From NCBI GenBank assembly GCA_022661535.1, contig JAKULF010000011.1:248001-312000 (forward strand): a stretch of DNA of 64,000 nucleotides, written 5' to 3'. A program made the translations under genes and the position numbers. Below, in pieces: positions 37,909-50,364 of this stretch; position 1 is the first letter of the stretch, and every line of letters starts with the position of its first letter. A model generated the notes under the pieces. The model searched no databases and was not told the origin of the DNA. It saw only the letters and a list, made by a program, of their open reading frames with translations. The DNA comes from Eutypa lata (lineage: Eukaryota > Ascomycota > Sordariomycetes > Xylariales > Diatrypaceae).

Positions 37909-39108
37909 TCAATCTTTCGGTGGCCGGTCGGCGTTGATTTCTTCCAGAATTACATCCGCGCCTTTGCTCTGGAGTCTCGCAGCCAGCTTCCACCCGAATG
38001 CTTCCGCTTGATCCCTGGTTTTCACCGCTGATTCGATCGCGTCCTGGACGCACCGGGAGCCGTCGAGGCTAACGACTATCGCGCTCATCCGCAGCAGGAG
38101 ATCTCCCGGTTCACCGACCCATTCCGTCTCGACGCCGATGGGGACGCTGCAGCCACCCTCGAGAAGCCGCATGAGAGCCCGCTCCGCAAGGCAGGCGAGA
38201 GTGGACTTCTCATCGGCCAGCTTGTCGAGCAGGTCTAGCGTTGCGCCGTCCCCCCTGCGGATCTCCAGGGCAAGCGCCCCCTGGCCGACCGCGTGCAAGA
38301 TGCCGCCGTCCTCGGAGCCCAGGTACTGGTTGATGCGGTGCTTGAGGCCCACGCGCTCCAGACCCGACGCCGACACCACCATGCAGGTATACTCACCCTC
38401 GGGGTCGTCGACTTTGGCCAGGCGCGTCTCGACGTTGCCGCGGAGGTTGGCAAAGCGCAGGTGCGGGTAGAGGCGCCGGAGCTGCGCCGAGCGCCGCACC
38501 GAAGACGTACCTACTACTGCGCCTTCCGGCAGCGTCTGCAGGCTGGTGTATGGCAGGCCCGCCTTGACCGTCAGGGCATCGCGAGGGTCGTCCCGGAGGG
38601 GAATGGCGCCTAGTTCGCACGAGGCGGGAAGCGCGGTAGGCATATCTAAAAGTAGTCATCGAGTTATAGAAGAGAATAGAACCGTGCTGTCTAGCCAATA
38701 CCGATACTGACACGAATAGAGCGAGGGAGGAAGAAGAAGAAGAAGAAGAAGAAGAAGAAGAAGAATAGCGAGCCCAGTAAATTGGGGATTATTTTGTTTT
38801 TTTTGCTCTCTCTCACCTTTGAGACAATGCACGACGACGTCCAGCTGACCAGAAGTGAGTTTCGCCTCCAGCTCTGCCGTCCACAGGCCCTTCTCGCCAA
38901 ACTTATACAGCGCCGTCGATTGGTCCTTGTCGCCGAGGGTGCGGAGCTTCTCGATCTCGAAGGATCGCTCGGGCGCGATCTTTTGCAGGCGGTCGCGGAT
39001 CCCCTCGGCTTGGATCACGGCCATGTTTGATCTTCGGGTGCCGATCCGCAGCGGTGGTAGTGGCTGTGCGGCGGCGGCGGCGGCGGCGGGAGGTGAACTT
39101 TCTATCAT
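37909..39108 (-). CDS. HEM3: Hydroxymethylbilane synthase (porphobilinogen deaminase)
   Basis: Polymerises four porphobilinogen units into hydroxymethylbilane in heme synthesis; cytosolic. Exons 39108-38817 and 38645-37909, intron 171 bp; predicted 342 residues, the family's usual length. Conserved segments: LRIGTRRSNMAVIQAEGI, DKDQSTALYKFGEKGLWTAELE, VVHCLKDMPTALP (formed across the intron), VVGTSSVRRSAQL, RFANLRGNVETRL and AVGQGALALEIR. The dipyrromethane-cofactor cysteine is Cys263 in LLEGGCSVPIG. The start at ATG 39108 gives MIESSPP followed by a run of seven Ala encoded by a GCC/GCG repeat, so the very N-terminus is low-complexity. The intron contains an (AAG)11 microsatellite. Confidence 0.95.
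38731..38764. repeat. (AAG)n microsatellite inside the HEM3 intron
   Basis: About 11 uninterrupted AAG units on the plus strand (CTT on the coding strand), lying in the polypyrimidine part of the intron. Confidence 0.9.
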
Positions 39109-39426
39109 GATGACGGTGTTTAGGTAGAGAGGCAAGGAAGGGAGAAGAGGAAGGAGTGTTATGGAGGCGGCATGACGTGCTTACCTAGTCTAGAGGGCAC
39201 TCGTCTCTTATATATACATTCAAGCGGTGGACCTTCGGCATCCTTCGCTCGGAGGACGGAGGGTACTCCAGCCCTCAGAATAAGCGGGACCCGAGGGAGT
39301 GGAGTATCGGTCTCGGCTTCGGCTTCGGTCTCGTTTTCATGTGTTGTTCGTCTTACGGATACGTGCTGGTACAAATAATTGACTATGGCTGTTGACAGTA
39401 GCTTAGCTCATTTCTTGTCTATTAAT
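39109..39426. other. HEM3 promoter region
   Basis: About 320 bp between the HEM3 start and the retrotransposon target site. A degenerate TCGG(C/T)T run lies at about 39,308-39,332. No ORF here looks genuine. The transposon insertion therefore sits only about 325 bp upstream of an essential gene. Confidence 0.5.
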
Positions 39427-39431
39427 ATATT

Positions 39432-39695
39432 TGTAGGATCTAGTGGAACGCAGGGAATTTATAGCAATTGTAATACAGTTATTGATAATATTCTCGTTAC
39501 AGGATAACCTAGATCTGAAGGACCTAAAGGTCCTATATATACTAATTACAGGACGCACTAACCACCTACCATATTCATATTCGCATGAAGCTATCGTAAA
39601 ACGTATACGTCACTTAGGTGTGTGGATCCCTAGGATCAACAAGGTGGCTAGATAAAGCTAGTTATTTATAGGAAACTGATTTATAAAATCCTAGA
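39432..39695. repeat. Left LTR (264 bp), largely spared by RIP
   Basis: Begins TGTAGGATCT and ends AATCCTAGA, so its termini are a near-perfect inverted repeat, as in LTRs. It keeps many CpA and TpG sites that are TpA in the right LTR. The 80 bp of interior next to it are also normal in composition. Confidence 0.9.
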
Positions 39696-42600
39696 CCTTT
39701 CCTTAAGGTGATAACCTTAACCGTAAAAGGCTGTAAAGAGGTTTATAAAGCTATATATAAAGGTGTTATAATGGTTTATCTTTTAATTATATTTATTATA
39801 AAATTTAATTTAATGGTTTATTTTTAAAAGTTACGTTTATTATATAAAATAATATTTAATAATTTATTTTAAAAATTATATTTATTTAATATAAATAAAT
39901 AAAAAAAGTTATTTTTTTAATTTAATAAATAATAAAATTTATTATAAAAAAAAGTTATTTTATTATATATATAATTAAAACTTTTTATAAAGTAAAAATA
40001 ATTATTATTAATTAAATATTAATTATTTTTAAGTTTTTTATTAATTTAATAAATAAAGATTTTAAAAATAATTTAATTAAATAATTTATTAATTAATTAA
40101 TATTATTAACGTAATATATAATAACTTATTTATTAATTATAATAAACTTATTATAATAAAATAATAAATTTATATATTTTATTTTTTTATAAAATTTAAA
40201 TTTTTTATTAATTTTTATAATATTAATATTATTATAAAATATAATAAATAATTTAATATTATAATTTAAATTTAAAATATTATTTAAATATTAAAATATA
40301 TTACTTAAATATATAATTTCTTTAAAAGCTTTTTGTAATATTATATATTTAATTTCGTAATTATTAAATATTATAATTTTTAAAATTTATAATATTTAAT
40401 TTATAAAGTTAAATATTTTTAAATTTTTTAAATTAATAATATATATCTTTATAAATCTTTTTTAATTTAAGTTATTCGTTTAATTAAAATTTAAATATAC
40501 TTTTAAAGTTAAATCGTTTTTATAATTATATATAATTTTTAAATTAAAATATTAAAAGAAATATTTTTATAATTTATTTAATTAAATAAAGTAATTAAAA
40601 CTTAAATTAATTATAAATTTAATTAATAAATATATATTAAAAGTAATATTAAGTTTAGTTTTTAAAGTTAAATATAATAATAATTTTATTTATTATTAAT
40701 ATTTATTAATTTTATTTTTTAAAGTTTAACTTTTAAATTTTATTAATTTAACTTTAAGATTAATAAAAATATTAATACGAGTAATCTTTTTATTATTATA
40801 TATATCGAATCGTTATAATAACTTTTTAATATAACGTTTTTATTAAATTTTAATAATTTTAATAATATAATTTATTTTTATATTATTTTTTAAATAAATA
40901 ATTATAAAGTTTATTTTATTAAGCTTTATTTTACTTATAAAAGCTTTAATTAATTAATTTATAATAACTTTTATAAAGTTAATTATAAATAAATCGTTTA
41001 TATAATAAATAATTATAATAATAATTTAATTATTAATAAAAACTTTTTTATTATATAAAAATATAATAAATTTTTATGTTTTAAATATTTTAATTAAGTA
41101 TTTATATTATAATTTAAATAATTATTTTAAATCGTATAAAGCTTTATTTAACTTAATTATTTTATTTTATTTAATAATTTTAAAATATTAATTTTTAAAA
41201 AGTTATATATAAATTTTTTAATTTATATTAAAGTATATAAATGCGTTTTATATATTAAATTATATTATATTTTATATTTTATTTATTATTATAATTAATA
41301 TAAAGTATTAAGTTTTAAATTTAACGATTATATTAAAAGTTTTTAAATAATTAACTTTTAATTATTATATATATTTTTAAACGATAAATTTCGTTTTATA
41401 ACGTATAATTTTCTTTATATTAATTATTTAATTAAACTTAATATTTAATATATTAATAATAAACTTTATTTTAAATAATTATTAAGTTTTTATAATAGTT
41501 TTATTTAATAATAAATTAATAATTATATAAATATTTAAACTTTTTAATTTTTTAACTTTAATATTATAAGCTTTTAATTATAACTTAAAATTAAAAATTT
41601 ATAAAGTACGTTTAAAAATAAAGAATTTAATAATTATAATTATTAATAATATAAAAGTTACTTTTTTATTTTTTAAATTTATATTAATTAATATTATAAA
41701 TAAAAATATATTTTTTATTATAAATAATAATTAATTTATATTAATTTTTATATATTTTATAACATTTTAATTTAAAGTATTATTATTAATATTAATTTAT
41801 TATCGTATTAATGCATTATTAATTATTATTATTAATTATTAATTTATAAACTTATTAAATTTAAAGGTTTTAAATAATTTATTTTTATCTTTTTATAATT
41901 TAAATTTAAAAATAAATACTTTTTTTATAATTAATTTAATATTATATTTTTATTTTAATTATATATTTATAAACTTATAATTAAAATTATTAATTAAATT
42001 AATTAATATTTATAATTAATTCGTAATATTATCGTTATTATTAAGTTATTAATTAAAGTTATTTCTTTTATTTTAATTATAAAATATAAGCTTTTTAAAA
42101 GCTTTATTTTTAAAATTTAAACTTTTAATATTAACTTTTAAATTATTAACTTTAAAATTAACTTTTATAATAACATTTAAAGCATTTAATTATATATATT
42201 AATTATTTAATATATTTATATTTTTAAATTATAAAGTTTTTTTTTTATAAGTTTTAAATTTTATAATATAAATTTTTAATATTAAAATTTATAATTACTT
42301 TTTTTTAATATATAATTTAAATTTAATTTTATATTAATTAATATTATAATATATTATAAACCTTTAATTAATTAAATAATTTATATAAGTAATATATTTT
42401 AAACGATATTTTATAATTAAATATTTTATAAAGTATTTTTTTATATAAATACGTTATTATTAATAACGTTTTTCTTTATAAATAATTAAAAAGTTTTAAA
42501 ATTATAAAAAATGTTTTTATTTTATTTATTAAAGTTAAATTTATACGTTTTATAAAGTTATTAAATTTTTTAATATAAGTAAATATTTTATAATAAATAA

Positions 42601-44868
42601 TTTTATTATTATTTAAAGTAATTTTAAACTTAATATTAATATATTCGATATTATTATTAATAAAGAATTTTTTAATTTTAATATTATATTAATTTTTAAC
42701 TTTTAATTTATAAATATTAAAAGTTTTTAATACTTTTAACTTAATTTTTAATAATTTAATTTTTAAAAACTTTAACTTTTTATTTAAAAAAATTATATAA
42801 TATTTATAACGATTATACGTTAAAAGTAATAACTTTTTTATATTATTATAAACTTTTTATAAAATTATATATTTTACTTAATTTATAATATTTTTATAAA
42901 TATATTATCGTTACGTAATTTATAAATATATTTTATACTTTTATTTTTTATAAATTATAAAATTAATTTTATTTATTTTTAATCGTTTAATTATTAAAAA
43001 CTTAATTAATAACTTAAATAATATATACTTTAATTTATTATATTAAGTTTTTAATAAATTTATTTTTATAAATTACTTTTTAATAATTATTAATATATTA
43101 AAATAATTTATATTATTTTTTTTTATTTTAAAAAATATATAATATAATTTTTTTTAATAATAAATTTTAATAATTAATTATTTATTAAGCTTATTAAAAA
43201 GCTTTAAATTTATATTTTCGTTTATAAAAATATAATACTTTTTTAATTTATTAATTAAAAATAAATTAATTTTTAATTTAAATATAAATAATACGTTTTT
43301 TATAATATAAAATCTTTTTATATTAATATATTTTAACTTAAAGTTATTAATATTAATTATTATAAATAATTTAATTTATTTCTTTTTAATTATATAATTT
43401 ATTATATAATAATTAAAAAGATAATTTTTATTAATTATAATATATATTATTACTTTTATATTTATTATTAAATTTAATATAATTAACTTTTTAAATTTTT
43501 TTAAATTTAAATAATTTAAGTTTTTATTAATAATATATATTTCGTTAAATTAATTAATTATAAAACTTATTTTAAAATAATTAATTTTTATATTTTTATT
43601 TAACGTAAATATAAAATAAAAAAAAAGGTTTTTTAAGCTTTATAAATTTTATAAACTTTATAAATAACTTTTAATTAAATCTTATAATAATAATATTAAT
43701 TTAATTATTATTATTTAAATCTTTTATAAAAAAATTAAAAAAATTAATTTATTTTTACTTACGTTTTTCGCGTTTTAAAAGTATAATTAACTTTAATTAT
43801 TATTATTATTTAAAAATATTATTATTTTTATTTTTATTTTTTATTTTTTTTTTTAAGTTTTTCGTTATTTTATTTTTTTTATCTTTTTACTTTTTAAATA
43901 CTTTATTTAAATAAAAAAAGTAATAGTTTTTATTAATATAATTAATATTTTTATAATATATATAATAAATTTAATATTTATTATTATATTAATTTCTTTT
44001 ATTATTTAAAACGTTAATTTAATTCTTTTTATATTTTAAAATTTAAAACTTATTAATAAATAACGAAATTAAATTATTAAACGTATAAGCTTTAAAGTTA
44101 CTTTTAAAAACTTAAGTTATAATTTATATTATAATATTATATTTTTTAATAAATAAATTTAATATTTAAATTATAATTATTTTATTAAAAAGAATTAAAT
44201 TTTTAAATTTAAGTTTATTATAAAGTAATTTAATTTTATTAAAGTATTATTTTATAATATTAAAATTATTAAAATAAACGTTAAAAAATTCCTTTAAAAT
44301 AAAAAGTTTAAAATTAAAGCTTTTAAGTTTATAAATTTATTAAAGTTTAATTTATATATTTTTAATAAAAATTAAATCTTTAATATATTATAAAAAACTT
44401 TTTTTAAAATTAAGTTATATAATAATTTTAATATTTTTTTTTTATTATTTAATAAATTTATTAAATTAATTATTTATAACGGCTTTTAAGTTATTTTTTA
44501 TAAAAATTAATTCGGTTTTTAATATTTATAAGTTATAATTATTAAATTTTTTTAAAAAAATAATTTTAATTTTATTAATAATTAAAGTTATTATATAATA
44601 TAAAAAGGTAAATAAATAAATAAATAAGTTCGAAAATATAACATTAAAGAAATAATTATATTAAGTGAAATCGAAGATGATAATAATTTTTAAAGCGTTA
44701 AGCGTATAATAATTAAGTAAAGTAATAAGTATAAGTCGAATCGATTCGTATTAATAAATAATAAGTGTTGTAATTATTAAGGGTAATTATAAGGTAATTT
44801 ATATAAAGGTTTAAATGAAATAATTTAATTAAATAAATTATTATAAGTGTAAATCGAAGCTTATAATT

Positions 44869-45132
44869 TATAAGATTTAATAAAACGTAAGGAATTTATA
44901 ATAATTATAATATAATTATTAATAATATTTTCGTTATAAAATGATTTAGATTTGAAGAACTTAAAGGTTTTATATATATTAATTATAAGACGTATTGATT
45001 ATTTATTATATTCGTATTTGTATGAAGTTATCGTTAGACGTATACGTTACTTAGGTGTGTAGATCTTTAGGATCAACAAGGTGGCTAGATAAAGTTAGTT
45101 ATTTATAGGAAATTGATTTACAGAATCCTAGA
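44869..45132. repeat. Right LTR (264 bp), RIP-mutated on its inner side
   Basis: Aligns to the left LTR over its full length without gaps. The inner ~180 bp are full of C-to-T and G-to-A changes, while the outer ~80 bp (from TTAGGTGTGTAGATC onward) are almost identical to the left LTR. Confidence 0.9.
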
Positions 45133-45137
45133 ATATT

Positions 45138-46201
45138 ATATGCTCGTGACCTCTGTCCCTTTAATACGCTTAGTCCGTAGTTCTAAGTGTAGTCAGGCAT
45201 CATGGAAAGGGCCTGGTTGTATGCTATTAGTTCACCTCTTTGTTCTAACTACACTACGATAATTATAGGAGTAAGGTTGTGAACACCGTTACGGGGCAAA
45301 GTTTTCAAGGTCGAAACCAACTTCTTAGCTGTATTATAAAACCCGAAACTATGAGAAAAGGTGGACAAAAACGGTGGCCTAGTTTCGCATGCCCTTGTAT
45401 GGCAAAACATGCGCATAAGATGTGTTATCAGCCTATAAACCAGTCCGGGAACCATGCATAGACCATAGGCCATGTTAACCATTTTTAGGCCCTTCTTTGC
45501 TGGGAGACGCCCTGCAGGGCTTTGTAGAGATATTGGGCGGACTCAACAGATCTCTTTCCCTTAAAGTTCGATCTACTTACAACTTCCTCTTACTGTAGTT
45601 GAAGAATTTCCAAACTAGGAGATTGTTCTGCCAGTGGTTCGCTACGTCCTCGTTACTGAATACTAGATAAAACCTTTCTGCGGCTGTGCTTGCTACCACC
45701 TTGGTCACTCGAGACGAAAGTCGCATAGAAGCATGGCGTTTACTCTGTTTGCTTTGTGAATCTTTAAATGTGTAAATATGTATTTAATTATTTTATATTG
45801 AAATTTAAAAAAAATATTATCTAAATGACAAGAAATGCCTTATTTTTATACATATATTAATTAAAAAGGCATTAGCCGTAATGCAACTATGGCGTTGCAG
45901 CGATGCGATGGCGCAACTACCGGACTTCCGAAAAGGGGCTTGAGATATAAGGTAAGTGCATGACTAGCCTGGATTTGCCGCAAAGCTGGCCTCCATTGTC
46001 GTTACGAGCCGGATCACAAGGCTCCGGGAGCCTTGCGTCCATCAACCCATTTGTCGATTCTCCAACAAGACTTAAGTATCAACTTTCCACTTCGTTCCTT
46101 TCGAAACCTTAATTTCATCGCCTCTCGACCTTCGCTCCCCTTCTCCTTGACAGCTAACAATACGTGAGAGTGTGTCGCGCCTAAATCTACAGTGTCTAGA
46201 T
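45138..46201. other. Intergenic, upstream of the intact HET gene
   Basis: 1.06 kb from the retrotransposon to the HET gene start. An ORF on the minus strand at 45249-45482 has no motif. A short A+T-rich patch lies at about 45,770-45,870. The HET gene promoter must lie at the right end. Confidence 0.5.
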
Positions 46202-48106
46202 ATGGCACATATTGGGACATCGCAAAGTGTTGGAGAGGCAGAATTGGACGCCAATCATAAATCGAGAGATATGTATCATCCGATCAAGCCATATCAAACC
46301 AGAATTATGCGCCTCCATAGTGATCGCGGGGCTCCCGACTCTCCGTTGATATGCGACCTCTATCCCGCTGATATCCTGCATCCCACATTCGAAGGCCTCG
46401 GGATACGCTTACCCTCCAGCGAAGAGGACCATCTCATAGGATTTGACGCTATTTCTTATACCTGGGGAGACGGTAATAATGGAGAGATTATCATATGTAA
46501 TGGCGTCGACTTTCCAATTTCTCAAAACCTCTCCGAAGCCTTGCGGGCGCTCCGCCACTCCGAAGAACTGATTCAATACCTCTGGGTGGATGCAATCTGC
46601 ATTGACCAGAGTGATAATAAGGAAAAGAGCCAACAAGTTTGGAACATGCTGATGATATATCAAGCGGCCACTCGGGTGATTGCATGGTTGGGACCCGCTC
46701 AAGAGGATCTGAACAATGTATTGGTTGCTGCTGCTTCGACTACGGCGAGCCTGTCCCATGAGAATGCGTTCGACGTATGGAGTATTCTTCCAGGAATTTC
46801 GTATATATACACTCGACCTTGGTTTCAACGGATATGGATCCAACAAGAGATATTCGCTGCTCGAAATTTGATACTTCGATGCGGTGCTCTATCGTTCCAA
46901 TGGTCCCAGTTGTTGTCGGAACCGAAATCTCTTTTAAGACTCCCCCACTTGCAAGCCTACATGAAATCGAAAGCATACAAGAAGGCTACAAAGAAGTCCG
47001 GAGCGCGAGGTGCAGATGGTATTCTGGTCCAACTTGATGCGATCTCTACTCTGAATCAGCTCCACCTGCAGAACCTCAATTGCTTCGAGCGATTCTCGAC
47101 CAACAAAGAGGGTGTTCGACCAGATATTATTGAGACACTCTTAGACACAAGCATTTTAGGCGCGACAAACCCAAGAGATTACATCTACGGAATCCTAGGG
47201 ATTACGGGATTTCCTGCAAAGCCAATGCCATTTCAGGAATGGATGACAGCGAGACGGCATGAAATCGTCATCCCAATTGACTACTCCACGGATTTGACTT
47301 CCTTGCTCTGCGCTGTAACATGGGCCATGCTAATGAAGGGTGGTTTGACTGTGCTCGCCAAATTCAAAACTTTTGCCATTGATGATAATGCGACATCTGA
47401 AGAAACGCTTCCCTCATGGGTGATAGATTGGCGCGTTGCTGGTAGACTTTTCCGCAGATGTGTACTGCCGGAAGCTGTGGGCAAATTACCTTCTAACACA
47501 CAAAAGCTGGAGATCGATAACGCATGGGATATACATTCTCCGCGGGGGCTGGCTCCCTGGCCTCCTCCGGTCGAGCATGAGCAGTTTTGCAAAGACAATA
47601 GGGAGAACACGGGCCCTTGCACTCAGATCATCCTTCGTGGTATCATAGATCTTAGGTTTTTCGCCAAGGGCAGAAGCGTCTGGGAAAAGAAAAGGCTCTT
47701 TAAAGATAAAGCTGTCTGGCACCTCGAAGTTGATGTCTATCCAACGGATCTCGTTGTATACATGCATAACTTTACAGGCGTGGGCTTTAAGTGGCTATCG
47801 CGAGACGATTACGTAAATGGCGATGGAGCTTTTGGTGAATACTGCAACGGCGGACTATGGTTGTTAAGACCTACTGAGCAAAATCGATTTAAGCTCATCG
47901 CTTGCTTGCCAAATTTCGCACATCGATGGCTTCCACTTTATCGAAACTGGGAGTGGGACCCGGGGCATTTCCAGAGAACGTCTATTGAACAGCAGTCAAC
48001 GAACCAGTGCCGCCCACTTGCCGTAGATCCAGTCCATACTGTATTTTACGCCATGTCCCCTAAAGACAAAGAATCAGCAGAGTCCCGTGACTTTGTAATC
48101 ATATAG
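46202..48106 (+). CDS. HET-domain (heterokaryon incompatibility) protein
   Basis: Predicted 634 residues, single exon. The open frame extends upstream to 46172, but the first ATG is at 46202. The HET domain (PF06985) is at about residues 80-235: FDAISYTWGDG (81-91), ISQNLSEALRALR, LWVDAICIDQSDNKEKSQQV (from 128), then TRVIAWLGP (158-166). RPWFQRIWIQQEIFAARNL follows, and TNPRDYIYGILGI marks the usual post-domain segment. Proteins with this domain act in non-self recognition and fusion-triggered cell death, or as accessory defence proteins. There is no NACHT or repeat domain, so the partner is unknown. It lies 1.07 kb from the retrotransposon. Codon use and composition look normal, with no sign of RIP inside the gene. 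Confidence 0.93.
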   Translation: MAHIGTSQSVGEAELDANHKSRDMYHPIKPYQTRIMRLHSDRGAPDSPLICDLYPADILHPTFEGLGIRLPSSEEDHLIGFDAISYTWGDGNNGEIIICNGVDFPISQNLSEALRALRHSEELIQYLWVDAICIDQSDNKEKSQQVWNMLMIYQAATRVIAWLGPAQEDLNNVLVAAASTTASLSHENAFDVWSILPGISYIYTRPWFQRIWIQQEIFAARNLILRCGALSFQWSQLLSEPKSLLRLPHLQAYMKSKAYKKATKKSGARGADGILVQLDAISTLNQLHLQNLNCFERFSTNKEGVRPDIIETLLDTSILGATNPRDYIYGILGITGFPAKPMPFQEWMTARRHEIVIPIDYSTDLTSLLCAVTWAMLMKGGLTVLAKFKTFAIDDNATSEETLPSWVIDWRVAGRLFRRCVLPEAVGKLPSNTQKLEIDNAWDIHSPRGLAPWPPPVEHEQFCKDNRENTGPCTQIILRGIIDLRFFAKGRSVWEKKRLFKDKAVWHLEVDVYPTDLVVYMHNFTGVGFKWLSRDDYVNGDGAFGEYCNGGLWLLRPTEQNRFKLIACLPNFAHRWLPLYRNWEWDPGHFQRTSIEQQSTNQCRPLAVDPVHTVFYAMSPKDKESAESRDFVII

Positions 48107-49078
48107 AATCGTGCGAGATTCATGAGAGAAAGGCACTTGCCAGAGCGGCCGAGCCATCATCTTCTCTAGCAGTAGACAGCAAATGAACTTTAGCTTGCGA
48201 TCTCTCTTCTTAATGTAGGTTTCTTATAATTTCAAACTTTTCGGGCCTGTAACATCCAGGGAGACAGATTCCTTGCTGCACAAATGGTATCTAACGCACG
48301 TATTTTGAGTAGCATGGACGATTACGCGACTGAATGGTAGGTAAGCCGTCTAACATCGGTCGTCTTACGGCGTCTTATTCGCCCAGTGCCAGAATGACTA
48401 AAGAATTGAGACTCGTCCTAGTACGGGACCGATTCGAGGCCGTATACCGGCATGAGATGGGGCTGTCAGGGGCTATAAATAAAGTGGTACGATCTTCGTT
48501 ATGTAGGAACATCAGTGCCTATTGCACTTAGCGGCTTTAGAATCTAGATGTATAATACTGTGGCAGGCCATAACCCTTAGCTTATGATACCTTGATGCAT
48601 GAGCATGTGATGAAAGGGCAGAACACCATCAAATAGGCAGCGTATAGTGTCCCTTATGGTAATGTTTGAAGCTACTGCTTGAGATATCTCCCCAGGGCTG
48701 CGAGGCCTGACATCTACAAAGATAAGGCCCCAGACACCATCTTTATCAACATGTTATTCTTCTAAAGCGTCGAAATAAATTATCTTATTATGCAAAAAAG
48801 ATGTTTAATATCATTTCGTTGTTAATATTATTTAATTATGAATGAATAAAAGTTATCTTCTTGTCTCTTTAAGGCATAATTCGGTAATGGTAAAGGATAA
48901 TAAAATCCAACATTTAACCAGTTCGAGCTATGGCTGCGTTATCTTATAAGTTAATTAATACTCCTTGAAAGTTCCTTACGTTGTTTCGACACGTAGAGGA
49001 CGACGTAGACTTGTACCAGAATAATACTTCCACCACTATTAAACGGTCTACCGCGATTGTCTGATATCAACAGTGAAA
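48107..49078. other. Intergenic, nothing recognised
   Basis: About 970 bp after the HET gene. A 65-codon ORF at 48334-48531 lacks support. The centre (48,770-48,960) is A+T-rich. No repeats or RNA genes seen. Confidence 0.5.
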
Positions 49079-49712
49079 ATGGGGAGCAACCTAGAAACTG
49101 ACCTTAAGCGAGGGCTCGCTACGGAGGGAAAGGGTAAGTAGCTAAGTCAAAACACCGATGACTATGGAAACAATCGTAGGCATAGATAACCTAATATGTA
49201 TTACATGAAATATGCTCCTCTTTATATACGCTAATTCTGTCTACAACATAGGTTCCCCTATGGCATCAACTGACAGGCCAAGGTCGGCGACGTTCAGTTT
49301 TGATTGGCAATCTTCTGTTCCTCAAAACACGGAGGCGAAACAAATAATCTTCACTCCTATTCATATCATTAATGGACGTAAACCAAGGGATGACCCGGGA
49401 AACCCGGAGGATGGTCATAGAGACGGCACTTTAGCAAACGGTACGGAACAAGACATTGCTGAGCAGATGCGAGTTGGTGACCGAAGGGAAAGCTCCATTG
49501 GAGGCGGCACTGATTCCGTCCATAGCGCCGTAACGAATATTCGCTATAGTATGGAGGACCTCAGCCCAAGACCAACCGATCATTCCAAGGATGATTCTAG
49601 TGACTGGATAGTTAAAAGTTACAGAGATCAATTAGGGAGGCTCAATTCCTGCCTGCGCTCCCGCTGGGACGATCCTGCTTCTAGACAGTCGTGCATGGCA
49701 CTCCACGGGTGA
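49079..49712 (+). CDS. Small hypothetical protein, two exons
   Basis: Exons 49079-49133 and 49252-49712, with a consensus GTAAGT donor and a TAG acceptor (intron 118 bp). Predicted 171 residues, starting MGSNLETDLKRGLATEGKGS. Joining is in frame and avoids starting at the internal ATG at 49260. The protein is polar and probably largely disordered, rich in Asp, Gly, Ser and Arg, without signal peptide or membrane segment. I do not recognise a family. It lies 970 bp downstream of the HET gene on the same strand. The coding status rests on splice signals and composition only. Confidence 0.45.
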
Positions 49713-50364
49713 TAACCAAAGAGACGAACCGCGACCGCTCGTTGTTCTTACTTTCGTCCGCTATTTTGTGCAGGAAATGGAACAAACCTAACAAAACAAA
49801 ACTAGAAAACTTTCGTACTTATCTAGTGCTCTGATGGCAAGTACGGTGAACTTAATATATTAATACAATCCCGACTAATACGGGACCAGCATTTTAGACC
49901 TAGAAAATGCAACATACTTTTACTCCCAATTACAGTTCCTAGGTTGTGTAGGCGGGAGGCAACGATACGGGCACAAAGAGGTATCAAAAAAATCTGCAGA
50001 GGGATAATCGAATTTTTGCACACTCAGTACTGTGCCGTACCACAAGGACGGGAAGTGGATCTAAGTGAACCCTGGGTTTGTCGAGGTCATGTGGTAGGCA
50101 GAACCAGCGAAAAAGCACCGGAACGCGGGCGTAGGAGCGGGCGTAGGAGCGGGCGTAGGAACCCAGAGGGATTATTATCCTTTGTTGCGAAAAACATACG
50201 GGCCATGCATGATTATCTAATTCGCTTATCCAAATATAAATAAAGAAGTTAGATTGCGCGAGGCCCCTCTCGAGCAAGTAAATGTTCTCCAACTAACAAA
50301 CGCTGGAGCCAAACATTCAGCAGCCTTAATATCCATCACCATATATCCCGTTAACGCCCCCACA
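49713..50364. other. Intergenic upstream of NmrA-like gene 1
   Basis: 650 bp with no supported gene. A 12-bp tandem repeat lies at 50,126-50,160. The open frame of the downstream gene extends back to 50254 but lacks family features before the ATG at 50365. Confidence 0.5.
50126..50160. repeat. 12-bp tandem repeat, 2.9 copies
   Basis: Unit CGGGCGTAGGAG repeated almost three times without mismatch, about 205-240 bp upstream of the NmrA-like start. Each unit contains a CGG triplet of the type bound by Zn2Cys6 factors. Confidence 0.8.

Larger units (their letters stand above)
39432..45132. mobile_element. Complete LTR retrotransposon, 5.7 kb, interior destroyed by RIP
   Basis: Bounded by two 264-bp direct repeats (39432-39695 and 44869-45132) and by a perfect 5-bp target duplication ATATT (39427-39431 and 45133-45137). 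The interior from about 39,780 to 44,600 is nearly pure A+T with CpA/TpG loss and has no surviving ORF, so gag/pol order and superfamily cannot be read. The overall size would suit a Copia-type element. The purine-rich AAGGAAAGG adjoining the left LTR when read on the minus strand could be a polypurine tract, suggesting minus-strand orientation; this is weak. Confidence 0.9.

Noticed and set aside
39159..39374. Overlapping short ORFs on both strands upstream of HEM3
   Set aside because: Both derive from a simple TCGGCT-type repeat and lie in the promoter; no protein-like features.
45249..45482. 77-codon minus ORF just right of the retrotransposon
   Set aside because: No known motif, overlapped by an equal ORF on the other strand; not supported.
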